Origin: an uncultured Bacteroides sp.
Lineage (GTDB): Bacteria > Bacteroidota > Bacteroidia > Bacteroidales > Bacteroidaceae
Reading direction: 5' to 3'
Assembly (NCBI GenBank): GCA_945833835.1
Contig: CAMAFR010000015.1
Span: 1 to 50,304 of the forward strand
Length of the DNA: 50,304 nt
Shown one piece after another: positions 18,511 to 26,429 of this stretch. A program made the translations under genes and the position numbers. The notes beneath the pieces were generated by a model, which was given only the letters and a program-made list of their open reading frames with translations, was not told where the DNA came from and made no database searches. The first letter of the stretch is position 1. The number at the start of each line of letters is the position of its first letter.

Positions 18511-18700
18511 TGAATGAAGAATGAAGAATGAAGAATCTTTGGAAAATGAAGAACGAAGAGCAATTTAAATGAAGAATGAAGAACGAAGAATGAAGAATCT
18601 TTTCCTCGCTCAACATGACAAGGGGAAGGGCACACCATTCTTCATTCCCAAAGATTCTTCATTTTTCATTCTTCATTTAAAGTGTTCTTCATTTAAATTG
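18511..18700. repeat. GAAGAAT-armed intergenic repeat, copy 1
   Basis: Left arm: tandem AATGAAG/GAAGAAT heptads (18511-18600). Right arm: the reverse complement (18635-18699). An exact 15-bp inverted match joins ATGAAGAATCTTTGG at 18528-18542 with 18648-18662. The short core contains CGCTCAACATGACA (18607-18620), the reverse complement of a segment in copy 2. The element fills the space between the divergent fucosidase and sulfatase genes and supplies the sequence just upstream of both -7 boxes. Confidence 0.8.
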
Positions 18701-18702
18701 TT

Positions 18703-18710
18703 TATCTTTG
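18703..18710 (+). promoter_or_regulatory. Sulfatase promoter, -7 box TATCTTTG
   Basis: Exact TAnnTTTG match directly next to the repeat's right arm, 26 bases before the sulfatase ATG at 18737. Confidence 0.5.
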
Positions 18711-18736
18711 TGTGAACCTGATAATGATGAAGCGAT

Positions 18737-20299
18737 ATGAAGACAGTGATAACGACTGCCCGTCGCCACTGGTCGTGGGGGCGGGTCATCAGTGGTGGCC
18801 TCCTGCTGTCCTCAGTGACGGCCTGTGGGAGCGGTCCGGAGCTGCCGCCCAACATTCTATATATTATGTGTGACGACATGGGCTATGGCGATTTGGGTTG
18901 CTATGGCCAGCCTTATATTCGTACGCCCCATCTGGACCGTATGGCGCAGGAGGGGATGCTGTTCACGCAGGCCTATGCCGGGAGTCCGGTGAGTGCCCCG
19001 TCGCGCGCCTCCTTGATGACCGGACAGCACACCGGACATACGGAGGTGAGGGGGAACAAGGAGTATTGGCGCGACGCTCCGACCGTGCGCTATGGCGCCA
19101 TTGATGAGTATGCCGTGGTGGGGCAGCACCCGTATGACCCCGGTCACGTCATCCTGCCGGAAATCATGAAGGACCTCGGCTATACGACGGGGATGTTCGG
19201 CAAATGGGCCGGTGGCTACGAAGGGTCGGTGTCTACCCCCGACAAGCGCGGGGTGGACGAGTTCTTTGGCTACATCTGCCAGTTCCAGGCACACCAATAT
19301 TATCCGAATTTCCTGAACCGTTACAGCTCTGCCCGGGGCGATACGGCGGTGACACGCGTGGTCCTCGAAGAGAACATCCGGCATCCGATGGCGGGGCAGG
19401 GCTATCTGCAACGGACGCAGTACTCGGCCGACCTGATTCACCGCCAGGCCTTGGAGTGGATACGGCGGCAGGACGGCAAGCGGCCGTTCTTCGGCCTGCT
19501 GACCTACACGTTGCCGCACGCCGAGCTGGTGCAGCCCGACGACTCTATCCTGCAAGCCTACAAGAAGGCCTTTGCGGAAGACAAGGACTGGCCGGGACAG
19601 CCGGGCTCGCGCTACAACGAGACCACGCATACCCATGCCCAGTTTGCCGGTATGATTACCCGGCTGGACGCATACGTGGGCGAGGTGCTGGCCCTGCTGA
19701 AAGAGAAAGGACTGGACGAACGGACTTTGGTCATCTTTACGAGCGACAACGGACCTCACGAGGAAGGTGGGGCGGATCCTGTCTTCTTCGGGCGTGACGG
19801 GCGGCTGCGGGGACTGAAACGGCAGACCTACGAGGGGGGCATCCGCGTCCCCTTTATCGTGAGGTGGCCGGGGAAGGTGCGGGCCGGTGTGAAGAACGAT
19901 TTGCCGGTGGCGTTCTATGATGTGCTGCCCACCTTCTGTGAGCTGGCGGGCATGGAGGACTATGTGGAGCGGTATGCCGGTACGACACCTGCCGAAGGGT
20001 ATTTCGACGGCCTCTCTTTCGCACCTGCCCTGTTGGGGAAGGACGGGCAGGCGCGGCATGACTTCCTGTATTGGGAGTTTGAGGAAACCGACCAGGTGGC
20101 GGTGCGCTGTGGCGACTGGAAACTGATCTCCCGCCAGGGGAAGCCCAGCCTGTATCATCTGGCGACCGACTTGCACGAAGACCGCGATGTGGCCGGCGAG
20201 CATCCCGACCTGGTGAGACGGTTAGTGGACATCGCCCGCTCGCAGCATGTGGAGAGCCCGTATTTCAAGGTGACGCTGCCGGTGGCCCCCACCGAATAG
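18737..20299 (+). CDS. Lipoprotein sulfatase, serine-type (family S1)
   Basis: Hydrolyses sulfate esters, probably on host glycans at the cell surface or in the periplasm. The signal peptide ends in a lipobox with Cys30 (SSVTAC), so it should be lipid-anchored. The alkaline-phosphatase fold opens with NILYIMCDDMGYGDLGCYG, supplying metal-binding Asp46 and Asp47. The active-site motif is SAPSRASLMTG with Ser86, to be converted to formylglycine; a serine at this site requires an anaerobic sulfatase-maturating enzyme, which is not in the window. TSDNGPH near residue 335 and the C-terminal WKLISR segment complete the family. Length 520 is typical. Substrate unknown. It is divergent from the fucosidase operon. 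Confidence 0.93.
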   Translation: MKTVITTARRHWSWGRVISGGLLLSSVTACGSGPELPPNILYIMCDDMGYGDLGCYGQPYIRTPHLDRMAQEGMLFTQAYAGSPVSAPSRASLMTGQHTGHTEVRGNKEYWRDAPTVRYGAIDEYAVVGQHPYDPGHVILPEIMKDLGYTTGMFGKWAGGYEGSVSTPDKRGVDEFFGYICQFQAHQYYPNFLNRYSSARGDTAVTRVVLEENIRHPMAGQGYLQRTQYSADLIHRQALEWIRRQDGKRPFFGLLTYTLPHAELVQPDDSILQAYKKAFAEDKDWPGQPGSRYNETTHTHAQFAGMITRLDAYVGEVLALLKEKGLDERTLVIFTSDNGPHEEGGADPVFFGRDGRLRGLKRQTYEGGIRVPFIVRWPGKVRAGVKNDLPVAFYDVLPTFCELAGMEDYVERYAGTTPAEGYFDGLSFAPALLGKDGQARHDFLYWEFEETDQVAVRCGDWKLISRQGKPSLYHLATDLHEDRDVAGEHPDLVRRLVDIARSQHVESPYFKVTLPVAPTE

Positions 20300-20306
20300 G
20301 GGCGGT

Positions 20307-21785
20307 TCAGTCGGACGGGTCCGCCGCCTCTTCCTCGTTGGCGGCGGGGTTGTCCGGTTTCAGTTCCTGAAGGATGGCCAGCACTGCGTTTCTGAACTTG
20401 GGATTGTCCAGCAGCTGCAGGCCGTCTTCCGCCAACAGCTGGGGAGCCTCCGTGCTGAGTTTGAGAAGGCAGCGACGGAATTTGCGCTGATTGTCCAACT
20501 TGAAATAGCAGAAGGCCATCAGGTAGTACCACACCGGGAGGAGATCGCCTCCTTGCAGCTCCAGCCGTTCGAACAGGATGGCCGCCTCGGGGTAGGCACA
20601 GCCTTCAAACAGCGTCATGAGGGCGGTGATCAGTGCTTCCCGTCTGTTTTTCGACCGATGTACCCCCTTAAAGATTTGCCGGATGGCGTTTTCACGGGCA
20701 GAGGGGAGAGGGTCTGTGACCAACGACAACGAACCTGCCATCAGGTCCAGTCCCCAGAAGTCACTGCCGGTCTTCCGTCCGAGCTCGACCTCCTGCTGGG
20801 CTTCGTCCATCCTGTCTTCACGCATCAGGCTCATCCCCCGCCGGTAGTGGAGGATGGCCTTCTCGTCCTTGTTCATGTAGAGGGACTTTTCTTGCAGCAG
20901 GCGGGTGCAGTAGTCAATGCAGGGGGCATAGGCTTGCAGGAGGAAGTGGCAGTGGGACAAGGACAGCCATGCCAAGGTCTTGTCGGCATCCGTCTGCTCC
21001 AGACGCTGGAAGCACACCACTGCGCTGGGCAGGTCGTCCATATCCATGCAGCAGTTGCCCATCAGATGCAGCACCCTGGGGCTCTTCTCATCGATGGCCA
21101 ATGCGAACTCAAGGGTCTCGCGGGCTTTTTCGTACAGTCCGCTTTCGCAGTACGACTCGGCCATTTGTATCCAGTAGTGGATGTCGTAGGGGTATTCGTC
21201 GATGAGTTGCTGCAACTTCTGGCGCACATCCTTCTCGCTGCCGAACGTCATGTCAAAGTCGGCCGCCACCTCCAGCACTTCCCGGTGGTCGGGATACTGT
21301 TCGAGCGCAGACTCCAGCCAGTGTCTGGCCAAGACCTCTTCTTCGCAATCAATGCAGGTGGTCACGATGGCCAGGAGGGTGGTGAGCGTCTCTTCCTGCA
21401 GGTAGAGCTGTTCGAACGCCTCTTGGGCCTTGTACTCCATGTCCTGGAGGATGGCCAGTTTCCCTCTCATCAGCAGCACTTCAAAGTCGTTGGCGTCCGG
21501 GATGGTGTCCAGCAGTCGGGCGGCATCGTCCTCTTTCTGGTCGGCAATCAGGGCCTGGCACTTGTAGAGCAGCAGGTCTATATTGTCCGGATGTAGTTTC
21601 AAGCCGAAATCGATGACTTCGGCCATCCGCTCCCAATTTTCCCTGCCTGAAAAGTATTCGGCCAGCAGGATGAGGTCTTCCGCCTCGAAATAAACGGATG
21701 TCCTGTTTTCGAGCATGCTGATGTATCTGCCCAACACGTTCTCTATGAAGTGGGGGTTCTCAAAGTGGCTGTCGAGGTATCTCAT
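20307..21785 (-). CDS. Tetratricopeptide-repeat protein
   Basis: Cytoplasmic protein of 492 residues, with no signal peptide or membrane helix. It is built almost wholly of helical TPR-like repeats with recurring W-LG-Y--A--F patterns, for example HYWIQMAESYCESGLYEKAR and AWLSLSHCHFLLQAYAPCI. The N-terminal 60 residues are non-repetitive (MRYLDSHFENPHFIENVLGR) and the C-terminal tail is acidic and disordered. TPR arrays bind proteins, so an adaptor or chaperone role is likely; nothing points to an enzyme. It follows glnS by 71 bases containing two hairpins, suggesting one transcript with differential expression. I do not recognise a named family. Confidence 0.85.
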   Translation of the reverse strand: MRYLDSHFENPHFIENVLGRYISMLENRTSVYFEAEDLILLAEYFSGRENWERMAEVIDFGLKLHPDNIDLLLYKCQALIADQKEDDAARLLDTIPDANDFEVLLMRGKLAILQDMEYKAQEAFEQLYLQEETLTTLLAIVTTCIDCEEEVLARHWLESALEQYPDHREVLEVAADFDMTFGSEKDVRQKLQQLIDEYPYDIHYWIQMAESYCESGLYEKARETLEFALAIDEKSPRVLHLMGNCCMDMDDLPSAVVCFQRLEQTDADKTLAWLSLSHCHFLLQAYAPCIDYCTRLLQEKSLYMNKDEKAILHYRRGMSLMREDRMDEAQQEVELGRKTGSDFWGLDLMAGSLSLVTDPLPSARENAIRQIFKGVHRSKNRREALITALMTLFEGCAYPEAAILFERLELQGGDLLPVWYYLMAFCYFKLDNQRKFRRCLLKLSTEAPQLLAEDGLQLLDNPKFRNAVLAILQELKPDNPAANEEEAADPSD

Positions 21786-21807
21786 GATGTTTCTGGTTGA
21801 CGGTATT

Positions 21808-21853
21808 GCCGTTTGTGAACGGCGAGAGGGGGTATCGGGGTACCCCCTCTCGC
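21808..21853. repeat. Two adjacent hairpins between glnS and the TPR gene
   Basis: A 13-bp perfect stem (21822-21834 with 21841-21853, 6-base loop) and a 6-bp stem (21808-21813 with 21818-21823) share two bases. Neither is followed by a T-run on the minus strand, so this looks like a processing or attenuation site inside the operon and not a full terminator. Confidence 0.6.
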
Positions 21854-21856
21854 TGG

Positions 21857-23596
21857 TTATTTATTGATTTTCTTCCACGTGTCCTTCAGCGATACGGTGC
21901 GGTTGAACACCAGATGCCCAGGGGTGGAGTCTTTGTCGACGTTGAAGTAGCCAATGCGTTGGAACTGCAGATAGTCGAGCGGGCGGGCCGTGGCGAGGAA
22001 TTTCTCCACGTAGCAGTGGGTCAGCACTTTCAGCGAGTCGGGGTTGATCATCTCTTTCATCGCTTCGAGCGCAGAGCAGTTCTTGGCCTCGCGGATGGCG
22101 GCCATCTCGTCGCGGGGGTTCTCCACGTTCCACAGACGGTCGTAGAGGCGCACCTCGGCCTGGAGGCAATGGCCGCAGCTCACCCAGTGGAGGGTGCCTT
22201 TCACCTTGCGGTTGGCTTCGGGCATGCCGCTCTTGGTGTTGGGGTCATACTCGGCATAGACTTCCACCACGTTGCCGGCTTCGTCTTTCTTGCAGCCGGT
22301 GCATTTCACGATGTAGGCATTTTTCAGGCGGACTTCCTGTCCCGGTGTCATGCGGAAATATTTCTTGGGCGCGTTTTCCATGAAGTCCTCGCGTTCTATC
22401 CACAGCTCGCGGCTGAACTCAATGGTGTGGCTGCCGGCGTTGGGGTCTTCGGGATTGTTGATGGCCTCCATTTCCTCTACCTGTCCTTCCGGGTAGTTGG
22501 TCAGAATCAGTTTCACCGGGTCAATCACGGCCGACACGCGGGTGGAGCGGGCGTTCAGGTCTTCGCGCACGGCGCTTTCGAGCAGGGCAAAGTCGTTCAG
22601 TGCGTCATAGGTGGTATAGCCGATTTTGTCGACAAACTTATGGATGGACTCGGGCGAATAGCCGCGGCGGCGGAAAGCGCAGAGGGTCGGCATACGGGGG
22701 TCGTCCCAGCCGTCTACCAGCCCTTCTTTCACCAGGATGAGCAGGTTGCGTTTGCTCATCAGGGTATAGCTCAGGTTCAGCTTGTTGAACTCATACTGGC
22801 GGGGGCGGTTGTCGTCCAGGTCCTGTCCGTCCTTCACCCAATCTACAAACAGGTCGTAGAGCGGACGGTGGGGGACAAACTCCAGGGTGCAAAGCGAATG
22901 GGTGACCCCTTCGAAGTAATCGCTCTGGCCGTGGGCGAAGTCATACATGGGGTAGGCTTTCCAGGTGTCGCCGGTGCGGTGGTGCGGAGTCTTGACGACA
23001 CGATAGATAATCGGGTCGCGGAAGTGCATATTGGGGCTGGCCATGTCGATCTTGGCGCGCAGCACCATCTTGCCTTCTTCTATCTCGCCACGATTCATCT
23101 GCTCGAACAGTGCCAGCGTCTCTTCGATGGGACGGTTGCGGTAGGGGCTCTCGATGCCCGGCTGTGTGGGGGTGCCCTTTTGTGCGGCTATTTCTTCAGA
23201 GGTCTGTTCGTCAACGTAGGCTTTGCCCTGCTTGATCAAGTGGATGGCAAAATCCCACAGTTGCTGGAAGTAGTCGGAGGCATAGTATTCGTTGCCCCAC
23301 TGGAATCCCAACCACTGGATGTCTTCTTTGATGGCCTCCACGTACTCCACGTCTTCTTTGGTGGGATTCGTGTCATCGAAACGCAGGTTGCACACGCCGC
23401 CATACCGCTGGGCAATGCCGAAGTCCATGCAGATGGCCTTTGCATGGCCGATGTGCAGGTACCCGTTGGGTTCGGGCGGGAAGCGGGTCTGGATTTTTCC
23501 GTTGTTTTTCCCTTCCTTCAAATCTTTCTCTACAATTTGTTCAATGAAGTTCAGGCTTTTCTTTTCTGAACTGTCGGGGATGTTCGTTTCTGTCAT
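21857..23596 (-). CDS. glnS: Glutaminyl-tRNA synthetase
   Basis: Charges tRNA-Gln directly with glutamine. Class I synthetase of 579 residues. The HIGH motif is HIGH at 48-51 within PPEPNGYLHIGHAKAI, and the KMSKS counterpart is LMSKRNL near residue 275. FDDTNP and RRRGYSPESI are GlnRS-type signatures separating it from non-discriminating GluRS. Two C-terminal anticodon-binding beta-barrel domains follow, including the CTGCKKDEAG and WVSCGHC segments. Its presence means the organism does not rely only on the GatCAB amidation route. The gene has its own promoter whose -33 region lies inside the repeat element at 23656-23878. Confidence 0.97.
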   Translation of the reverse strand: MTETNIPDSSEKKSLNFIEQIVEKDLKEGKNNGKIQTRFPPEPNGYLHIGHAKAICMDFGIAQRYGGVCNLRFDDTNPTKEDVEYVEAIKEDIQWLGFQWGNEYYASDYFQQLWDFAIHLIKQGKAYVDEQTSEEIAAQKGTPTQPGIESPYRNRPIEETLALFEQMNRGEIEEGKMVLRAKIDMASPNMHFRDPIIYRVVKTPHHRTGDTWKAYPMYDFAHGQSDYFEGVTHSLCTLEFVPHRPLYDLFVDWVKDGQDLDDNRPRQYEFNKLNLSYTLMSKRNLLILVKEGLVDGWDDPRMPTLCAFRRRGYSPESIHKFVDKIGYTTYDALNDFALLESAVREDLNARSTRVSAVIDPVKLILTNYPEGQVEEMEAINNPEDPNAGSHTIEFSRELWIEREDFMENAPKKYFRMTPGQEVRLKNAYIVKCTGCKKDEAGNVVEVYAEYDPNTKSGMPEANRKVKGTLHWVSCGHCLQAEVRLYDRLWNVENPRDEMAAIREAKNCSALEAMKEMINPDSLKVLTHCYVEKFLATARPLDYLQFQRIGYFNVDKDSTPGHLVFNRTVSLKDTWKKINK

Positions 23597-23637
23597 ATCT
23601 TTTTAGAGTTGTTTTTCGATTGCATCGTTTTGCGGGG

Positions 23638-23666
23638 CAAATGTATAATAAATAAATGAAGAACAA
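23638..23666 (-). promoter_or_regulatory. glnS promoter
   Basis: TACATTTG (23645-23638) fits TAnnTTTG. TTG at 23666-23664, 18 bases upstream, is contributed by the edge of the GAAGAAT repeat. Confidence 0.5.
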
Positions 23667-23878
23667 TTTAAATGAAGAACAATTTAAATGAAGAATGAAG
23701 AATGATGAATGAAGAATCTTGTTTCCTCTTTCCCCTGTCATGTTGAGCGAAGCGAAACATCTGTTCGCCGCAACGGGTTCGCTGCGCAATTGGACAGATC
23801 CTTCACTTCGTTCAGGATGACAATTGGGAGAGGAAGATTCTTCATTCTTCATTCTTCATTTTTCATTCTTCATTTAAT
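23656..23878. repeat. GAAGAAT-armed intergenic repeat, copy 2, with a long palindromic core
   Basis: The left arm contains two copies of AAATGAAGAACAATTT followed by GAAGAAT heptads; the right arm (23833-23876) is their reverse complement. The core (23736-23822) has two imperfectly complementary 28-base ends: TGTCATGTTGAGCGAAGCGA at 23736 onward, and the reverse complement of TGTCATCCTGAACGAAGTGA ending at 23822. The whole element can fold into one long hairpin. The PNGase F stop codon (23874-23876) lies in its right arm. It resembles REP or MITE-type elements with no coding capacity. Confidence 0.8.
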
Positions 23879-25547
23879 AAAGTAGTGTTCCCGACAGGCA
23901 CCAATAGCTCAGGCTTCCGCCTTCGGGCGCGCCTTGCGGGATTTGTACCGTGACGGTGTGTTGGCCCGCCTTGAGGTCGCCCACGTAGATGTATTCGGGG
24001 TTGGTCACCGTGCCCGGACACCAGTTGGAGCGGCTCAGGTCCGACGAACTCAGGCCGTTCGAGAAGTTGCCCGAGCAGGGGTTCCAGTTGCGGTAGGTGC
24101 CGCAGTCGTCCCGCCAGGGAATGAAGCTGATGACCTTCTGGCCGTCTACGTAGATGGTGTTCACTTTCTGGTTGAACTCATCGCCGTTGCCCCAGCCTCC
24201 GTGGCCGGTGGTCAGGTAATAGAGGTGGGCGCCTTTCACATCCTCATCTAAGGTGAAGGTCACCCGCAGTGAGTCGTTGCCCATGAAGGCAGGATATTCC
24301 TGTCCGGCCTGCTCCATGTAGTTCACCGTGTTGAAGAGCGGCAACGCCTTCTTCACCTTCTGTTCCTCATTGGGGTAATATTTCAGCTTGATAGATACCT
24401 TGTGGCCCTTGGCATCCCAGTTGCCGATGTAGGCACCTATCCAGGTCTCTCCCTGGAGGTGTTCGGCCAGGGCGGTGACTTCGGTCTTGTAGAGCACAGA
24501 GTCGCTCCATTCCTGTCCCGGCACCTTGTTGTGGTTGTACTGGCGCACGCCGAAGCCGGTGAAGAAGCGCATCAGCTCCACCGGCACGTCATAGCCCGGC
24601 GTGGAGATGATGGCCGGGTAGTCTTTGTCTGAATGGAAGGCCGGCACGCTCTTGAGGTCCTTCAGCGCGTCGAGGAACGACTGCGCCTTGCCGGTGGGGA
24701 TGGTGAAGACCGAACCGGTGCGGTCGTAGGCATCGCCGTCGGAATATTGCACCACCTCGACGAAGATAGCGCGGTCGTCCACCTTCTCGGGCAGCTTCAC
24801 TTTCTTCAGGATGACGGTGCCCCCGGCGGCCGGGTAGACCACCTCATCTTTCAGCTCACCCTCCAGCTTGGCGCCGTTGAAGCAGATGCTCTGCTGCTCG
24901 AACACGGGTACCGTGACCACGTAGCAGTGGTTGATGGCATACTGGTAGTTGGCATCGTCCAGGATATGCCCCCAGTCGGTCGGTAGCAGGGTGCTCTCTT
25001 CCTTCAAGGCCCGTATCTCGGTGGCCTCCTGCACCATGTCGCCGTTGCGCACCACGCGGAGCACCAGTCCGTCGGGTACCCCGACATTGGCCTGGGGCGT
25101 GCCGCGGAAAGCCAAGTCGTTGGTGCACCACACGTCGATGGTGTTCGAGCGAAGGATGGTGCGCAGCACCTTGCACTGCAGGCCCAGATACGTCTCCTGC
25201 CCTACTTCCTTGAATCCTTCGCCAAACTCGAACGGGGTGACCGACGAGATGGTCTCCCGATTGGGCAGCTGGGCCCATTTGTAGCTGCACCGGCGGCTGA
25301 AGTCGATGAAGCTGCGCTGTTGCAGCTCTCCTTCGGCAGGGGCTTCCCCTTCGGGACGGATGGGGGACAGTTTCACCTGCTCGCCCGATACGCTCATCAA
25401 CATGCCGCCCGGGCGTACCTTATTCTTATAAACGGTCTGGTAGACCACTTCGATGCCTTTGGCCTTCTTCAGCTTCTTGGCATAGTTTTGCGCTTCCGCT
25501 CCGGCCACTGCCGCCAGACAGAGCAGGAACAATACGATTCTTTTCAT
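23874..25547 (-). CDS. Secreted peptide-N-glycosidase F (PNGase F type amidase)
   Basis: Cleaves the glycosylamine bond between asparagine and the first GlcNAc, releasing whole N-glycans from host glycoproteins. The 557-residue protein carries a signal peptide (MKRIVLFLLCLAAVAGAEA). An N-terminal accessory domain (about 21-230) resembles the bowl-like extension described for PNGase F-II-type enzymes. The two PNGase F beta-sandwich domains follow; the second is marked by YYLTTGHGGWGNGDEF, NTIYVDGQKVISFIPW, DDCGTYRNWNP and SNWCPGTVTNPEYIYVGDL. It lies 55 bases behind menB with no visible promoter or terminator between, so read-through from the menaquinone operon is possible. A tandem repeat occupies that gap. 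Confidence 0.92.
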   Translation of the reverse strand: MKRIVLFLLCLAAVAGAEAQNYAKKLKKAKGIEVVYQTVYKNKVRPGGMLMSVSGEQVKLSPIRPEGEAPAEGELQQRSFIDFSRRCSYKWAQLPNRETISSVTPFEFGEGFKEVGQETYLGLQCKVLRTILRSNTIDVWCTNDLAFRGTPQANVGVPDGLVLRVVRNGDMVQEATEIRALKEESTLLPTDWGHILDDANYQYAINHCYVVTVPVFEQQSICFNGAKLEGELKDEVVYPAAGGTVILKKVKLPEKVDDRAIFVEVVQYSDGDAYDRTGSVFTIPTGKAQSFLDALKDLKSVPAFHSDKDYPAIISTPGYDVPVELMRFFTGFGVRQYNHNKVPGQEWSDSVLYKTEVTALAEHLQGETWIGAYIGNWDAKGHKVSIKLKYYPNEEQKVKKALPLFNTVNYMEQAGQEYPAFMGNDSLRVTFTLDEDVKGAHLYYLTTGHGGWGNGDEFNQKVNTIYVDGQKVISFIPWRDDCGTYRNWNPCSGNFSNGLSSSDLSRSNWCPGTVTNPEYIYVGDLKAGQHTVTVQIPQGAPEGGSLSYWCLSGTLLY

Positions 25548-25559
25548 ACGCGTGTTTTT

Positions 25560-25591
25560 TAGGAATTAGATAAAACTAGGAATTAGATAAA
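25560..25591 (+). repeat. Tandem 17-bp repeat between menB and the PNGase F gene
   Basis: TAGGAATTAGATAAA occurs at 25560-25574 and again at 25577-25591, separated by two bases, immediately upstream of the PNGase F ATG. It could be a duplicated regulator or anti-sense-RNA site, or slippage; copy number may vary between strains. Confidence 0.7.
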
Positions 25592-25602
25592 TAAATGATG
25601 TG

Positions 25603-26424
25603 TCAGGGGAATTTGGGGAACTTGCTCCAGTCGGGCTTCCGCTTTTCGAGGAAGGCCTTGCCTCCCTCTTGGGCCTCTTCCGTCATGTAGTACAGCATGG
25701 TGGCATCGCCGGCCAGTTCCTGGATGCCGGCCTGCCCGTCCAGCTCGGCGTTGAGTCCCGCTTTGATCATGCGCAGGGCGAGTGGGCTGTGCTGCATCAT
25801 GGTTTCCGCCCACTCCACCACCTCGTCCTCCAAACGGTCGAGGGGGACTACCTTGTTGATCAGCCCCATGTCGAGGGCCTCCTGTGCCGAATACTGGCGG
25901 CAGAGGAACCAGATTTCTCGGGCCTTCTTCTGTCCCACGACTCGGGCCAGGTAGGAAGAGCCGAAACCAGCATCGAAGCTGCCCACCCGCGGCCCGGTCT
26001 GTCCGAAGATGGCGTTCTCTGAAGCGATGCTCAGGTCGCAGACGACGTGGAGCACATGGCCGCCCCCGATAGCGTAGCCGTTCACCATGGCGATGACCGG
26101 TTTGGGGAGGGAGCGTATCTGTTTCTGCACGTCGAGCACATTCAGCCGGGGCACGCCGTCGGTGCCGATGTAGCCGCCGTTGCCCTTCACGTGCATGTCG
26201 CCGCCGCTGCAGAAGGCTTTGTCGCCGGCACCTGTCAGCACTACTACCTGGATGTCCTGGCATTCGCGGCAAATCAGCAGGGCATCGCTGATTTCAGCGG
26301 TCGTGGTAGGGGTGAAGGCGTTGCGGTAGCGCGGCCGGTTGATGGTAATCTTGGCGATTCCGTTGTAGAAGTCAAACAGTATGTCTTGATACTCCTTGAT
26401 GGTTTTCCATTCTCTTTGAGCCAT
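25603..26424 (-). CDS. menB: 1,4-dihydroxy-2-naphthoyl-CoA synthase
   Basis: Ring-closing crotonase-family step of menaquinone synthesis: o-succinylbenzoyl-CoA to DHNA-CoA. Length 273, normal. The ATG at 26424 yields [19 protein letters not shown]. Diagnostic stretches are [24 protein letters not shown], the oxyanion-hole region [20 protein letters not shown], and the C-terminal [20 protein letters not shown] typical of MenB. It starts 5 bases after the menD stop codon in a tight operon. Confidence 0.97.
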   Translation of the reverse strand: MAQREWKTIKEYQDILFDFYNGIAKITINRPRYRNAFTPTTTAEISDALLICRECQDIQVVVLTGAGDKAFCSGGDMHVKGNGGYIGTDGVPRLNVLDVQKQIRSLPKPVIAMVNGYAIGGGHVLHVVCDLSIASENAIFGQTGPRVGSFDAGFGSSYLARVVGQKKAREIWFLCRQYSAQEALDMGLINKVVPLDRLEDEVVEWAETMMQHSPLALRMIKAGLNAELDGQAGIQELAGDATMLYYMTEEAQEGGKAFLEKRKPDWSKFPKFP

Positions 26425-26429
26425 ATACG

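Noticed and set aside
18511..18700. CRISPR-like array in the GAAGAAT repeats
   Set aside because: Units are 7-bp heptads with no spacers and form inverted arms.
18857..20203. Antisense 448-codon frame across the sulfatase gene
   Set aside because: Shadow; sulfatase motifs on the plus strand are complete.
21797..23569. Antisense 590-codon frame across glnS
   Set aside because: Shadow of glnS; low-complexity Val/His/Gly translation.
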